DNA of 64,000 nucleotides from Macrothele yani (taxonomy: Eukaryota > Arthropoda > Arachnida > Araneae > Macrothelidae). The translations under genes were made by a program, and so were the position numbers. The stretch covers positions 199,645,232 through 199,709,231 of the forward strand of contig CM076990.1 of assembly GCA_039090855.1 (NCBI GenBank), written 5' to 3'. The notes below the pieces were generated by a model that worked only from the letters and a program-made list of their open reading frames with translations, was not told where the DNA came from and did not search any database. Below, in pieces: positions 1 to 12,708 of this stretch (positions within the stretch are counted from its first letter, which is position 1; every line of letters starts with the position of its first letter).

Positions 1-11
1 ATACCATCATC

Positions 12-2957
12 ATCATCATCAACCATTATCAATCCACTGCTGGATGAAGGTCTCCCCAAATTTCTTCCTTTAGAATTTCATCCTTCCATCGCCCATGGGG
101 TCTTCTTCTGGGTCTTTTCCTGTCCGTCGGAATCCAGTCTAAAATTTCGGTTGTCCATCGGTGGTCCGTTCTTCTGGCAACATGTCCAGCCCATTGCCAT
201 TTCAGTGATTTCACTCTGGTCATGATGTCGTCCACTCCTGTCATGTCTTTTTTAGTTAAGGTCCATGTCTCTGCTCCATACGTAAGAACTGGCAGAATGC
301 ATTGATTAAACACTTTTCTTTTGAGACATAATGGCATACTGCTCTTAAAAATGTACTGTTTCTTCCAAAAGTTCTCCATCCGAGTTTTATATGCCTATTA
401 ATTTCTTCATCAATGTGACTCTCACTCGATATCTGCTGCCCAAGATAAATTTAGGAATAAGTTATCTCAAGCTTTTCTCGATTAATCGATAAATCTTCGT
501 TTCTTGTAAAAGTATCGTACATCACTTTTGTCTTCTGAAAGTTCATTTTTAATCTCACTTCTTTACTCTTGTTAGCAAGTTCATACTCTTGTAGCTAGAT
601 CATACTCTGCAGCTCTGAAGGGGTAGTTGCAAAGATAACTATGTCATCAGCAAATCGAAGGTGAGTTAAGCAATCTCCATTAATCTTTATCCCTTTATTT
701 TCCCAGTTCAATGATTGAAAAACATTTTGCAGTGTGGCATTAAAGAGCTTGGGAGATATGGTGCCACCTTGTCTCACTCTCTTTCCAATTCTTATTTGTG
801 CTGTATCCTTAAATATTCGAACCTTTGCACTTGCATTTTCATAGATGTTATTAATAATGCTAATGTATGCATCATCAATACTGCAGGATGTCAAAGCCAT
901 TGTTACTGCTGATATTTAGTTCTCTCAGTGCATGGATATGATCTATAGTGCTGTAGCCACTCCTGAATCCAGCTTGTTCTCTTGGTTGGGCCATGTCTAG
1001 TGTTACCTTCAAGCAATGTGAAACAACCTTAGTGAAGATTTTATAAACCACTGAAAGGAAGCTGATGATGGGCCTGTAGTTCCTGAGATCCTCAACATCA
1101 CCTTTTTTATAGAGCAAGATTATTGTAGCAGTGTTCTAATCCTCAGGAATCTTCCCTTCATTAAGACATCTGGTGAAAACTTGGGCGAGTGTAGCTTCAA
1201 TTTCTCCACTTGCTTCTTGTATAATGTCCACAGTAATTCCATCTTCTCCTGGAGCTCTTCCCTGTTTCATGTTCTTAATTGCATATGTAACTTCTGCAGG
1301 GAGGATTGGAGGGACTTTGGCACTGGTACCTGTCATAATATCTGGAATAGATGTATCATCCCTTTCATATAGTTTTGAATAGAAATCTTTCAACCTTGTC
1401 AAAACTTTGCTTCTGTTCCTTGTTATAGTACCATCTTCTTTTCTCAGAGCCATAATCTGTTTTCTTCCCTTACTGAGATGTCCTTTTGCTCTCTTCAGGC
1501 TCTGGTTGTTTTCAATTGCTTTCCTCACTAGTTCACAATTGAATTTCCTTACGTCTTCAGTGATACCTTTTCACACTGTCTTGCATAGCTATATATATTC
1601 CACGTTGGAAGCTACGTTTTTATTTGTCCTCATCTCCCTTCTCTTTTGCATCAACATTTTTGTTTTTCCTGAAATTTTCTTCATATGTAACTTGTTCTTA
1701 GTACCGCCTATTTTTGTTGCTGTTTTCCATAAGAGCCTTGGTGATTTCTCTGTTAACTTCAGAAATATCCACTTCTTCTGATGTTAGGCCTTCTAAAGCA
1801 GCGAATCTGTTCCTCAGTTCCAACTTGAAGGTATTATGGTGTTTTTTAAGGTTGGTTATGTCAGTACATTTTGTTTGTCTTATGAGCTTGCCACGTTCGA
1901 GTTTAGTGTTGAGGTGCATCTTACATCTCACCAATCTATGGTCACTACCTGTGTTGAACTTGTTTAGCACCCTGCAGTCTTCGATGACGAATTTTTTGTT
2001 ACACATAATAAAATGAGTTTTACTTGTCCTCCGATTCAGATGTCTTCATGTCCATTTCCTGTGTGACTTTTTCTTGAAAAAGGAGTTCATGATGAAAAAC
2101 CTTTCTGCTTCTGCAAATTTTACGAGAGTATTTCCACATTGATTTCTGTTCCCGTAACCGAATTTACCAACTGAAGTTTCATTCTGTTGCTGTTGCCCTA
2201 CTTTTGCATTGAAATCACCCATAATGTGCTGTTTGCCTTTGTTATTTAGATTCCGAATTTCCTCATAAAATTCTTCAATTTCTTCTTAAGGGTGACTTGT
2301 GGTGGGTGCATAAGCTTGAGTAATCTGGGCCTGGTATCTTCTCGAGAGTTGGATAATGAGTCGTGCAGCTCTGTTAGAGGAACTTTCAACTTCTACAACT
2401 TTATCCTTCAGTTTCTTGTTTATTATAAATACAACACCACTAGTTCTGCCAGTATCTGTCCCACTATAGTAGAACAGATGTCCACTTTTCAGTTCAATGA
2501 GATCTTCACCTTTTCTCCTTACCTCACCTAGCCCGACAATGTCCCACTTGATCCTTTGTAGTTCCTCTTCCAATTCAAGAAGCCTTGAATCAGGAGATAG
2601 GGAGCGTCCATTGTAAGTAGCCAAGGTCAGCATTAAATGACAACCTAGTCCAGTCCTCCGGTGATTCTTAGCACCCTCTGCCTTCGTGTCACACTGGCTG
2701 CTGCCTTGGCTGAGGGCCAAGCTTGAAATTGTGTAAGCATCTTTGAGGGGTTTTGGCCATAACTCACCATGCTGGCCAAGCACATTGGTGAGTGTGGGAT
2801 AGCATTTCTTCTAATCTCGATGGTATAGTTATACTGCTACTGGTGGTCATCAGAGCCCCTTTAGTGGGAACAGGATGCACCGTGAGAAGGCGGGGTTGAC
2901 ATTTGTCAAGGAGAGGAGATATGTTGCGCATCAACTGATCTTGCATTCCTTGGGATG
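12..2957 (-). mobile_element. RTE-type LINE, family A copy 1 (degenerate)
   Basis: This is a non-LTR retrotransposon on the minus strand. The 3' end is the (CAT)n tract at positions 5-20, which reads as (ATG)n on the element strand; short tandem-repeat tails are typical of RTE-clade LINEs. The 5' end lies near 2957, next to an (AT)n run, and matches the 5' end of copy 2 at 14592. Compared with copies 2 and 7, the 3' third has lost segments (for example the region just upstream of the tail and around 240-260), and the reading frame is broken in several places. It is the most decayed of the longer family A copies and so probably the oldest. It lies antisense to the aminotransferase-like gene. 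Confidence 0.88.
29..2783 (-). pseudogene. Endonuclease/reverse transcriptase pseudogene of RTE-A copy 1
   Basis: In element order there is an apurinic-type endonuclease part at 2783-2286 (LATYNGRSL, GLGEVRRKGED), then a part at 2006-1698 that retains SDHRLV of the endonuclease C-terminus. The reverse transcriptase N-terminal part follows at 1528-1136. RT motifs are at 1117-595, including RPIISFLSVVYKIF, RQGGTISPKLFN and the catalytic-type motif RFADDIVIFA. The C-terminal part with LTYGAETWTLTKKD is at 379-29. Intact relatives would give one protein of roughly 980 residues with endonuclease then RT. Frameshifts, deletions and stops separate all these blocks here. The domain order and the FADD box show the identity; the copy is not functional. 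Confidence 0.85.
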
Positions 2958-3339
2958 TATATATATATATATATATGACATTTGTTGCTAAAAAAATAGC
3001 ATTGGTGCATGAAATTTTGTTTGATACAAACATCTTATTTGTTTCTTATGGTATTTCACGTACTTTTTCAGATGTAGCCCTTCATTTATTAATAATACAG
3101 TCAAATATCCTTCAGCAGCTGAATCCATTAATGGTAAATCATTTGATTATTGGCCTCCTGCAGGTTTACGTTGATCGAATTACCAATGATGGACTCATTT
3201 GCAATTTTTTTATGATTACTGCGCCCATACATTTCAGAGCCAATTTTGACCACTTAAGGCACAGAAAAATGGTCTGAGAGGCCACACCCAATCAGCAACA
3301 CTACATTTTGTAAATATAGTTTTGGATAGTGTAAACATT

Positions 3340-3389
<50 letters not shown>

Positions 3390-3508
3390 AGTTTTATTTC
3401 TTGTTAATGAATTAATAAAAAAAGAAAGAAGAATATGCCTAATGTATCCAAGACTGTTTGGTACATACAAGTGCACAGCTTATCAACCTGTAAAGACAGG
3501 TGCTTAAA
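2958..3508. repeat. Unassigned interval with (AT)n and (GA)n microsatellites
   Basis: An (AT)n run at about 2957-2975 abuts the RTE-A 5' end. A pure (GA)n tract lies at about 3343-3388. The rest of the interval shows no recognisable gene or transposon protein. The arginine/glutamate and serine/leucine ORFs across the GA tract are translations of the simple repeat. Confidence 0.7.
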
Positions 3509-6061
3509 CAGGGTGCGCACGCGTGCTTGAAAACCTGGAAAGTCCTGGAAAATCATGATTACGTTTTCAAGGCCTGGAATATCCTGGAAAAACGGTATTT
3601 TTTTAATGCTGTCTTGAAAAGCCTTGAAATTTGAAATTAGTGCTTAAAAAAAATGCCCTTTTAGGAAATCGTGTTACTGACTGTTACCCCTTAATTTTTT
3701 TAAGTTCCTCTCCTCTGTTCTCAAAGAAACCGCCGGCTACAGTGGTGTTTCGGATGTGCCCAAATCCTAATTTGGCTGGGGGGGGGGGGAAAGCACTACT
3801 TCCAGTGCAATAAAATTGGATGATTACTAGCAGGTCTGTTAGGGAAGGAAGCTTGATGCATTCTCTAGCCCTGAGCTTGATGTCCGTCCGACAACTACTG
3901 AGAACAACAGAAGGGGAAAGAAGAGACATTTAGCATTTGCAGGGGGGTCGCGTGTTTACCAAGTCAGCTGGCATCCACCAGTGAAGAGTATGCCTGAACA
4001 ACACATTCATCTGCTCCTTGTTTATTGCATTAAGACGCTTGCTTCCGGCCCACCCCTCAAGAGACTTCGGCTACTTATGATAAAAAATAAGAAAACTATC
4101 TTTGCGAATTTTTCACAAAAGTGGCTGAAATTTTTACATTTACTATAATTGGATTACAGAAGCTCACTCCCAAAATTCCATTTGAATCGGTTTAAAACTC
4201 AAAAAGTTAGCATTGGAAATTTTTATTATGTGTGCCTCTTTAGACAGTGAGCCTTGAGCAGAAAGTGTGTTACCATAGCAACGGTTGATTGACAGCTGGG
4301 AGCGCTGATCCGAAGCCCTTGGTTGGGAAGAAAGCAAACACCTGTTTATCACTTCCACGGCTCAAAAGGACTAAGAGATATTTTCAGAAATCCATTTTCC
4401 GGAATTTTGAAAAGAACACAGTAAAATTTTTACAGTGGTTAAAATACATCACAATAAAGTTCTAGTGCAAATTTCGCCGAATTCCGTTTGAAACTTTAGC
4501 AGATGCAAAAAAAAAAAAAAAAATCTTCCGTTGCAAAATCGGATTCAAAAAAAAGAAACGGCAATTATAAATTACGGGAAAAGCAAGCAAATTATTTTTT
4601 TTTAGATGCCATGGTTTATTTAAACAGAGTGATCCTTAAATTTTTGTTTCTGTGATGATATGGACTCTATTTTAATTACAAACATACATTTTTATTCAGA
4701 TGTCTGAGTTACTGTTTTAATAAAAAATCTATAATTAAAAAAGTTTTCAATGGATTTAGGCGAAATTCAGCAGATAAACGTATTTTAGTAAATTGCAACG
4801 TTATGACGTAAATTTGGTCATTTTGTCTAAAATTGGGCAGCATTTTTTTTTTTTACGTTTTCTCCTATAGTTAGGGTGAAGGAGGAAGACACTTCAGTGA
4901 GCTGCAGGTGGTGATTTATGGCGATGTGCCAAATGAAAAGAAGCCGTTCCATCAGGACATTCCAGAGGTTGAGTGTGCGTGGACGCGTGCTCCTGCTGTT
5001 TGAACTTAATCGGAATGTTTTCGGGAGGGGGAGAAATATCCGTTTCAGCTTTACAGCTTTCAGGCTCCTTTTTTTTTTCTTGGTAATAAATAAAAACCAT
5101 AGTTGCTGCATTCACCATTGATCCATATTCGCATTTCTTGAATATAAACAGCAGACAATCGGAAACATGGTGTTGGGTGGGTCTTGATGTTCTTCATTTG
5201 TATCTGCTGAATTTTGTTCTGTGGGAATACGGAATGAGTTATACTGTGAATACATACAAAACTACATATTTTTGAGCTGAAAAAATGTCTACTTGTACAC
5301 AGTAGCTAACGTGTGAACTCAGACGAAGACAATCGGACATATGGACGTCTGATTCCATAAAAAAATCAACCCATTTTATTATACACGACAGGTAAAAAAG
5401 AAAAACATTACATGTTTTTAAACATTACATGTTTTTAAACATTATAAAGGAAAGCGGATTTTTGAAACACCATGACTTGATGATATTAATTTTTTTTTCG
5501 ATTTTAATTTCTGAAATCTTTTTTTTTTTTTTTTTTTCAATTACAATACACTGTAACATGATACCTGTGTGTTGTATCCCTTAGTTGTATGGCAGATTTT
5601 CAGTTGGCCGATATCCGCGATCGTAAGTGGTAGTTACATTGCTATTGTTGATGATGACAAGATAAATACTGGAGTAATGTAGAATGTTGCATAACGTAAA
5701 AAGAAATCGCCCCCCTTCGAACTTTTATGCGGTTATCATAGCTGATCAACCATTTCATTCCATGAACATCAGCACATTTCAATCATTTGACCATTGGGGG
5801 TCTGACGGAATTCAGCAGTGCTTAAGCGCCTAGCGCAACGAGAACATGCTAATTATGGACAGTTCTATTCCCTTCCCCTATCATCCCTAATCCATTTGCA
5901 TCTTTCATCATTTTTATTACTTAAAACTGAAATTGCTTTTAAAAACTAATTTGAGCATGATACTGTAAAGCGTAGTAATCATCCTGGAATTTTTTGTATA
6001 TGGCCTGGAAAAGGCCTGGAAAGTCCTTGAATTTTTTCCCCCAAAAAGAGTACGAACCCTG
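3509..6061. mobile_element. Non-autonomous hAT-like DNA element
   Basis: The interval begins CAGGGTGCGCACGCG and ends GTACGAACCCTG, giving imperfect terminal inverted repeats starting CAGGG. It is flanked by the direct repeat TTAAA (3504-3508 and 6062-6066). The subterminal sequence repeats the phrase CCTGGAAAGTCCTGG at both ends. CAGGG termini are typical of hAT elements. The 5-bp duplication is shorter than the usual 8 bp but has been described for some hAT clades. No transposase ORF is visible over 2.5 kb, so it would need an enzyme in trans. The interior is AT-rich with homopolymer runs and no protein similarity that I recognise. A smaller relative lies at 44280-44945. Confidence 0.6.
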
Positions 6062-6405
6062 TTAAAGAATCAACAATACTGTGATATTTTGGGGTAAATT
6101 ACCTATATGTCTTTAAAAAAAAGGAAAAGGAGGCTTTTGAGTATGAAAAGGGTGATTATCTATGTATTTCAAATGGATTAACATGCAAATTCTGTATCCA
6201 GTTAACAACTGACCCATTAAATAATGGATTATCTGGAACAGATTGAAATAATTGAAATTTGAATGTGTTTTGAATGAAATTATGATAGAGAAATAGATTT
6301 GTGCTATTTAATATCCAAATAACATTTGTGACTAAGGAATTTTTTCTTGTCAGATGTTTCAGCTCACCAATCTTGTGTTACTAACAGTGTGTTTGCTTTT
6401 GACAG

Positions 6406-6503
6406 ATGTTTTTATGGTTCCCACACCAGTCTATGGTCGTGTCAAAACAGATTTATTGCAAAGATCTCTCATCGAAATTTGGCCCATTCCCATTATTACT
6501 AAG
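6406..6503 (+). CDS. Exon of an ACC synthase-like aminotransferase (exon 1 of 4 seen)
   Basis: This internal exon has a polypyrimidine-CAG acceptor ending at 6405 and a GTAATT donor at 6504. It enters in phase 1 and leaves in phase 0. The codons from 6408 read VFMVPTPVYGRV and then ..IEIWPIPIITK, 32 complete residues. This matches the conserved block of the ACC synthase-like/aminotransferase I-II family in which a PTPxYGG-type motif positions the aromatic residue near the cofactor. The glycine pair is GR here. The family consists of PLP-dependent enzymes; animal members are ACCS-like proteins whose activity is not firmly settled. The next exon fits in phase at 24420, an intron of about 17.9 kb filled with transposons. 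The preceding exon was not found in the window. Confidence 0.8.
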
Positions 6504-6829
6504 GTAATTGTATTGTGTTACATAAACATCAAAATTTGCATAAGTAAATTAGTATTTTGCACATACAAATCCAATAAATCTGCTTATGTATTTGAATAGG
6601 AAACATCTGTAAGCTTCCCTTTTGTGCAACTATGAATGACTCATTTGTATCACCTACTGAATGATATAAACTATTAACTTCATCATCATAATAGTCTGCA
6701 AAAAATTTCAAGAATTCTGAAGAAAACAGAAATTGAAATTTAGTTGTTAAGATTTACCAAATATAGAAATGAATGTGACCTGAAAAATTTGGAGGGAATG
6801 AGTCTCACAGTAAGTAAAGGTGAAATAAT

Positions 6830-9800
6830 GATGGTGGTCTTAGTGAGAGATGGGTTTGCCTCCTTGGGATGCTTCATGGGCAACAATAGCACACACAACA
6901 GCAACAAGGGCCTCTGTGAATCTTGGAGTGGTACCAGCTAATTTGTGTGACATTGGCAAGAGACCTCAACTCACTTATGTTCCAGGATCCTTAGGTGGAA
7001 TGACCAACTGGAACCATTAGCTGTGGGCTGATCACCTGCACTGATGCACCTTTATAATTTTTATGACTCTAAGAAAGAATAAAACTGACTCAAGTGTGGG
7101 ACATGGTGGACCTACCACCCTTGAGAAGGATGGTCCACCATGGAAATGATATAATGTATGAGAAAGAGATCTCAGCTGAGTGAGTGTAAGATTGGTGTAT
7201 AGAATACTAGAGGTATAAATGGCAAGGTAAATGAGGTGATTGAAGAAATGAATAAGTATAGATTGGATTTTCTGTGTGTAAGTGAAACTAAAAAAGAAAG
7301 AAATTGGCATAGAAGAAATGAATGGAATGGTGAGTGTGTGGTTTGGAGTGTTGGAAAATGTGATAGGACTGGTTGATGTATGTGTGGTTTTAAGTGAAAA
7401 AATGAAGAACAACTTGATTCATTACAGCTGCATTAGTGAGAGAATTCTTTGGATATGTCAGAAAGGGAAACTTTAGGTAATAGTAATTGTTGTAGTGTAT
7501 GCTCCTTGTGATTCAGAACCTGCTGATAGGAAGGAAGATTTTTGGAATGAGCTAAAGGCTGTTTTGAGCAACTTTGGCACTAAAGAGAAATTTATAAATA
7601 ATAGCAGGGGATTTTAATGCTAGAGTAAGTGTTCAGAATAAGATTTCTGATAATGTTCTGGGTAAGTTTAATGATCCTTGTGTGAATGACGATGTTGAAA
7701 AGTTATTTAAGCTTTTCATTGAAAATGGATTGTGGGTATCCAATACATTTTTCAACTGCAAGTATATCCACACATACACTTGGGAAAATCGTACTCTTGG
7801 ACAAAAGAGTGTAATACAATAGATTTTGTTATTTATCATGAATGTCTTAAACACTTAGTTCTTGACACTCATGTGATGAGAGGTGCAGATGTTGGCTCTG
7901 ATCATTGTTAGTGTCATAAATGAAACTGAATGTTGGATGGAGAAAGAGGAATATGAAGAGGCCTGTAATGAAAAGAATAAAGGTTGAAATGAAGAACATC
8001 AGCATTTCTCTAATTTACTCAGAGAATGACTGAATGAGTTGAAGTCTTGTGAGAGGGATGTAGAAATGAAGTGGGCATATTTTAAGAACTGTGTTGTCAC
8101 TGCTGCTGAAGAGGTCTATGGTACTACTAAAGAAGCAGTTAAGGGAAAGAAGGAAGCATATTTGGGGATGTTGCAAGGTAGAGTTTCTGAGGATGAATAT
8201 CGCAATGTGAGGCAGCCAAGTTGGTTTGCCAGAGTAAGGCAAAAGATAAGAAGGAAAAGGTGGAAAGGCATGAATCAGCTTTTTGGAAAGACAGAAAATT
8301 TTTCTGGAAGTACATAAGACATAGGAAACATAGGGGAAATAAAATTCTAAGTTATGTGAAGAATAGGATCGGAGAAATGATATGGGAGCCCAATGAGTTA
8401 AGTGAAAGATGGGGTGAATATGTCTGTGAGTTATTAAAGCATAAAAGCAAAGGTGATTCTGAGGTAGAAGCAGATGATATCATGATGAGAGATGGAAGTA
8501 CAGGAGGGATCTCAAGAGAAGAGGTGAGAAAAGCTCTAAGATCTCTTCAGAGTAGTAAGGCTCTGGGAGTGAATGGCATAACTGCTGAGATGCTAAAATA
8601 TGGTGGTGACTGTAATGACTGGTTAACTGAAATTTGGCAGTTGTGCTGGGAGTTAGGAATGGCCCCTCAGAATTAGAGGGATGCTATCATTGTCCCCTTG
8701 TATAAGGGAAAGGGTGATCAGACTGAATGCAAGAACTTTCGTGGTATCAGTTTGCTGTGTATGCCAGGGAAAGTTTTAGGTTGTTATTGATAAGGTATGG
8801 AGTCATACATCAGAGAAAGTGTGGGATGTTCAGAGTGGCTTTACGTCTGATAAGAGCTGCACTAACCAAATTTTCATATTATGTTTAATGATCAAAAAGT
8901 ATCTGGCTGTTGGTAAAAAAGTTTTTGCTGCCTTCATAGATTTTGAGAAAGCTTATGATTGATTAAATAGGACTCTCCTGTGAAAGGCACTAATAAATAT
9001 GGTATCACTGGGAATCTACTCAATACTGTGAAAGCCATGTATGCTGGCAGTAGAGCATGTGTATGAGTAAATGGTGTTGTATCGAAATGGTTTTCTATTG
9101 GAGCAGTAATCAAACAGGATTGTGTAATACCACCATGGCTGTTTAATATATTTATGGATGCGTGCATATGTGATGCCAAAATTGACAACAGTGGTTTATG
9201 TCTTGTAAATAATGTGTGTGTGTGTAAATTGCTATATACTGATAACCCAGTCCTGTTGGCAGAGAGTGAAAGTGAGTTACAGAGTATGCTGGTCCGGATG
9301 TACGAAGTTTATATAAATTTCAAACTGAGTATAAATAAGGGAAAACCCAAAGTTATGGTTTTTGAGCAAGGAACTGTTAATACGGTATGCAGGATAAGTC
9401 TAAATGGCACCGTTATTGATCAGATAAACGGGTTTGTATATTTGGGAAGCATGCTTGACAGAGAGAACAAATTCAATGGTGAAATTAGTAGGTGAGTGAA
9501 CTCTTCCTTAAAAGTCATAGCTACTTTAGGAGGATTTCACAGGAATGATGGACTCTCAAGAAAGTCCCAAATGGCTGTATATGAAAGTGTAATTGTTCCT
9601 ACTCTTATGTATGGCAGTGAAACCTAAGTTCTGCAGAAAAGACATAGAAGTCGTTTGTGTCCTGGGGAGATGTGTTACTTACAGGGGGGTTGTGGTAAGA
9701 CACGCTCTGATCACGTGAGGAATGAAGATGTATTGCAGACGTGTAATATGAGGCAAACTGTTGTTAATAAGGTGGAGACTAATATTCTTAGGTGGTTTGG

Positions 9801-10140
9801 CCATGTTAAAAGAATGAGTGACGAGTTGCTTACTGAGAGAATTTATTCAGCCCAAGTGGCAGAGAAGAAAGATCTAGAGGCAGGCCAAGGAAATCATGGG
9901 AGGACCAGATTCAGGAATGTCTGAATGAGAAAAAGGCAATGATTATGAAGAACAAAAGGACATGTGTGAGGCATGTGATGGGTTTAATGAAGCTTGAGCT
10001 GTGTGCCGAGATTGCTATAAATGGAGACGTCTGTTACAGCAACAGTCAGTTCTTTCTGTGAGGAGTAAACCTCTGAATATCAGAGAACAGCTGAGTAATA
10101 TGTATGTATGTATGTATGTTTGTACGTACGTACATACATA
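6830..10140 (+). mobile_element. RTE-like LINE, family B copy 1 (degenerate)
   Basis: This plus-strand non-LTR element has a (TATG)n 3' tail at about 10098-10146. The tail is preceded by a 3' UTR (ACCTCTGAATATCAGAGAAC) that recurs in copy 2 at about 52838. The 5' boundary is uncertain; coding similarity to the endonuclease starts near 7180, and sequence from about 6830 may be its 5' UTR. It represents a second LINE family, distinct from family A in protein sequence and tail repeat, and here in the same orientation as the host gene. It lies in the first intron seen. Confidence 0.75.
7180..9990 (+). pseudogene. Endonuclease/reverse transcriptase pseudogene of RTE-B copy 1
   Basis: The N-terminal endonuclease-like block reads NTRGINGKV... 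and FLCVSETKKE near 7200-7300, followed by an AGDFNARV-like stretch near 7600-7630. An RT N-terminal block lies at 8221-8676 (SREEVRKALRSLQSSKA...GVNGITAEMLKYGGD). RT motif A is near 8930 (FAAFIDFEKAYD followed by a stop, CGA to TGA). The C-terminal RT part is at 9154-9495; its catalytic box has become YTDN instead of YADD (near 9237). The tail part carries RWFGHVKRMSDELLTERIYSAQVA at 9655-9924. Many stops and frameshifts are present. Both the broken frame and the lost catalytic aspartate show that it is dead. Confidence 0.8.
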
Positions 10141-10146
10141 TGTATG

Positions 10147-11417
10147 TGTGAAATAATGATGATGAATTAAATTTATGTTTATAGTGAGTAATTCAGGGAC
10201 TCTAGAATGTTTTTTTTTTTTTTTTTTTTTGCTTTTTTGAGGGGAGGGGTCTAGAGTCATGTATTGAAAAATTTAACAGCTTCAAGTTTCACCTTGCCAT
10301 TTATCAAAAAAGGTGAAGTCGTTTTTCCTTGGAGATTTTTGGGGGTCATAAAGTTCTATCTCCCTTCTCCAGTTGCAACACCATAATGTGATTCATTATT
10401 GAAGAAGATTTTTCAACTTAAGAGTTTATCATTAAACAGATTTATTATTCACCTGAACAGTAATTTTTCCACATGATATCCTCACAGAAATCAAGAAAGA
10501 AATATTCCTCCCAAATATATGAAAGTTTCACAAGCACATTATTTTGAGAAGTCAGCTTGTGGTACTGAATTGCTTTTAGTTTATTTTTCTCCATGCAACA
10601 TAAAACTTGAAAATTACTTCACCCCAGTGAACCTGCATCTCACAATTTCCATTCCTGGTTTGAAGGGTCATGTTTAAGACCCTATGATGAAGCATATGAA
10701 TGCTTTGACTACTGCCAATCTGAAGTTGGTTCAGATTCCCAAGTAATAATTTCTTAGCTTCAGTTATTTGGAACTTCATTGTATTGGGTAGTGTAACAGT
10801 AACAAGCTTAAAGGAAACTTGGAAAATACCAGTCGATTCCTACTTCAGAGTGATGGAATTTTCAAGTTTTCAGAGATGTCACATGGGGAGTTGTGAACTA
10901 AAACAATTCAGTACTGCTCTCTTATTGCTGAAAATCATATATGTGTGCCTGATGTTAATATGTATGCTACATTTATGCAGCTCTTTGTTTCAGTTATTTA
11001 AGTTAATCTGCTGTTTTGGTTTAAAATTGTGTTTATATGGAGAGGCATTGACAGTGACTATGTGGATGCTTTAGGGTTCAATCATCCATTGAAAAATTGT
11101 AAAAAGTGAAAGCTTAGAAATAAAAATAAAAAAAACTCCTTTAGTTCACTAATTTGGGATTTTTTCAAGATTAGCAAGAAATCTCCCAATATCAGACTCT
11201 TAACAGAGGTACCTCATTCGTTATTTAAAAATGCTACAAATCTGCCTTTCATTGACTCTGACTATGTGTGTGCTCCAGAGCTCAGGCATCCATTTGAGTC
11301 ATTAATAAAAATGAAATTTCCCTCTTCCCCTTTCCAAAAAAAAACATAATTGTAAATGTGCATAAGAAAATTTAGAGCATTAAAATTTGTATATATTCCT
11401 ATATATATATATATATC
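10147..11417. other. Intron interval without recognised features
   Basis: A poly-T run lies at about 10209-10230. Otherwise I see AT-rich, non-coding intron sequence with no transposase, RT or exon-like block. Two short loosely similar phrases (TTGACAGTGACTATGTG near 11048 and TTGACTCTGACTATGTG near 11251) may be an old local duplication. An (AT)n run at about 11399-11416 directly precedes the RTE-A tail. Confidence 0.6.
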
Positions 11418-11454
11418 ATCATCATCATCATTGTCAACCATTATCAATCCACTG

Positions 11455-12708
11455 CTAGACGAAGGTCTCCCCAAGTTTCCTCCACAACGGTCTGTCTTGT
11501 GCCAGTCTCCTCCATGTCACCCCTGCATACTTTCGAATTTCATCCACCCATCTCCCATGTGGTCTTCTTCTGGGTCTTTTCCTGTCCCTTGGAATCCAAT
11601 CTAAAATTTCGGCTGTCCATCGATGATCTGTCCTTCTGGCAGTATGTCCAGCGCATTGCCATTTCAGGGATTTACCTCTGATCATGATGTCTTCCACTCT
11701 TGTCATTTTTCGGATCCACGAGTTCCTCTTCTTATCTCCCCTGGTTACACCAAGTATGCACCTCTCCATGCTGCTTTGAGTTGTCTGCAGCCTTTGTATG
11801 TCTCTTTTAGTTAAGGCCCACGTCTCTGCACCATACGTAAGCACTGGAAGGATGCATTGATCAAACACTTTTCTTTTAAGACATAATGGCATATTGCTCT
11901 TGAAAATTATGCTGTTTCTTCCAAAAGCTCTCCAGGCAAGTTTTGTATGCCGATTAATTTCTTCATCAATGTGACCATCACTTGATATCTGCTGTCCAAG
12001 ATAAACGTACATATCTGTTATCTCCAGCTTTTCTCCATCAATCGATAAATCTTCATTTCTTGTAAAAGCATTGAACATCACTTTTGTCTTCTGAAAGTTC
12101 ATTTTTAATCCCACTTCTTTACTCTTGTCAGCAAGTTCCTGGATCATACTCTGCCGCTCTGATGGGCTTGTTGCAAAAATGACTACGTCATCAGCAAAAC
12201 GAAGGTGGGTTAGATAATCTCCATTAATCTTTATCCCCTTGTTTTCCCAGCTCAGTGACTGAAAAACACCCTCCAATGTGGCATTAAAGAGCTTCGGAGA
12301 TATGGTGTCACCTTGTCTCACTCCCTTTCCAATTTTTATGTGTGTTGTATTTTCAAACAGCCTAATCTTTGCACTTGCATTTTCATAGATGTTATTAATA
12401 ATATTAATGTATGCATCTTCAATACCGCAGGTTTTCAGAGCCATTGTAACTGCTGATGGTTTCACCGAATCAAAGGCTTTTTCATAATCGATAAAAGCCA
12501 TGCACAATGGAAGTTCATATTCCCTCGCTCTTTCAATTAGTTCTCTCAGCACATGGATATGATCTATTGTGCTGTAGCCACTCCTGAATCCAGCTTGTTC
12601 TCTCGGTTGAGCCATGTCCAGTGTTACCTTCAAGCGGTGTGAAAGAACTTTAGTGAAGATTTTATAAACTACTGATAGGTCTGTAGTTTCCGAGATCCTC
12701 AATGTCAC
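11455..12708 (-). pseudogene. RTE-A copy 2 reverse transcriptase C-terminal segment
   Basis: This long open stretch of 417 codons follows the frameshift. It holds RT motifs: SVVYKIFTKVLSHRL, QAGFRSGYSTIDHI, motif A FIDYEKAFDSV, GVRQGDTISPKLFN, and the catalytic box RFADDVVIFA, with GLKMNFQKTKVM after it. The C-terminal domain carries LTYGAETWALTKRDIQRLQT, RRTDHRWTAEILDWIPRD and RKRPRRRPHGRW. The catalytic residues look intact, and the lesion lies upstream. It ends close to the (ATG)n tail. Confidence 0.9.

Noticed and set aside
1173..2016. Plus-strand ORFs opposite the RTE-A coding region (also within 12702-13766, 38332-38955 and 62548-63611)
   Set aside because: They recur opposite every copy of the element and are mirror frames of the RT and endonuclease coding strand.
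3322..3507. ORFs rich in Arg-Glu or Ser-Leu across GA/CT tracts (also 21255-21726 and 33104-33231)
   Set aside because: They are translations of dinucleotide microsatellites with no non-repeat homology.
4827..5121. Short overlapping ORFs inside the hAT-like element
   Set aside because: They overlap on both strands, lack recognisable domains and contain homopolymer-encoded lysine or phenylalanine runs.
10015..10260. Minus-strand ORF over the (TATG)n tail and poly-T
   Set aside because: It is composed mainly of the LINE tail repeat and a poly-T run.
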